Of a stretch of DNA of 5,590 bases, positions 1 through 5,590 are shown in pieces; position 1 is the stretch's first letter, and each line of letters starts with the position of its first letter. The DNA is from Campylobacter sp. Its GTDB lineage: Bacteria > Campylobacterota > Campylobacteria > Campylobacterales > Campylobacteraceae. A model generated the notes under the pieces. That model searched no databases, was not told the origin of the DNA, and worked only from the letters and a program-made list of their open reading frames with translations. The position numbers were made by a program, and so were the translations under genes. The stretch is taken from the NCBI GenBank assembly GCA_021203945.1, contig JAJQAF010000288.1, forward strand, positions 1 to 5,590, read 5' to 3'.

Positions 1-5590
<5,590 letters not shown>

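Overview
The window is one strand of a housekeeping transcription operon. It holds the last roughly three quarters of rpoB (RNA polymerase beta subunit, ending at 3056), followed with a 14-base overlap by the first 849 codons of rpoC (beta-prime subunit, starting at 3043 and running off the right edge). Both genes are on the + strand and coding is essentially continuous. There is no intergenic gap, RNA gene, mobile element, CRISPR array, promoter or terminator that I can support.

The organism looks like an epsilonproteobacterium (Campylobacterota), most likely a Campylobacter-like genus. The start of beta-prime ([20 protein letters not shown]) and the beta segments around the Rif region read as I remember Campylobacter sequences. 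The two genes are separate, whereas Helicobacter and Wolinella have them fused. Base composition judged by eye is a little above 40% GC, higher than C. jejuni and closer to species such as C. concisus, C. curvus or C. showae. I cannot name a species.

The two products form the catalytic core of RNA polymerase. Beta carries the Rif pocket, the fork and wall, and the two active-site lysines. Beta-prime carries the N-terminal zinc site, clamp helices, switch 2, the Mg-binding NADFDGD loop and the bridge helix. All of these are intact in the visible parts. A Shine-Dalgarno-like AGGA inside the rpoB tail and the overlapping start suggest coupled translation of the two subunits.

The one real anomaly is at the left edge. 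Positions 51-53 are a TAG codon in the rpoB frame. Sixteen readable codons lie before it and 998 intact codons follow the next ATG at 60. The frame is the same on both sides, so this is a point substitution, not an indel. In an essential single-copy gene this means a sequence or assembly error, a suppressed amber codon, or (less likely) a beta subunit made in two pieces. I found no novel multi-gene system here.
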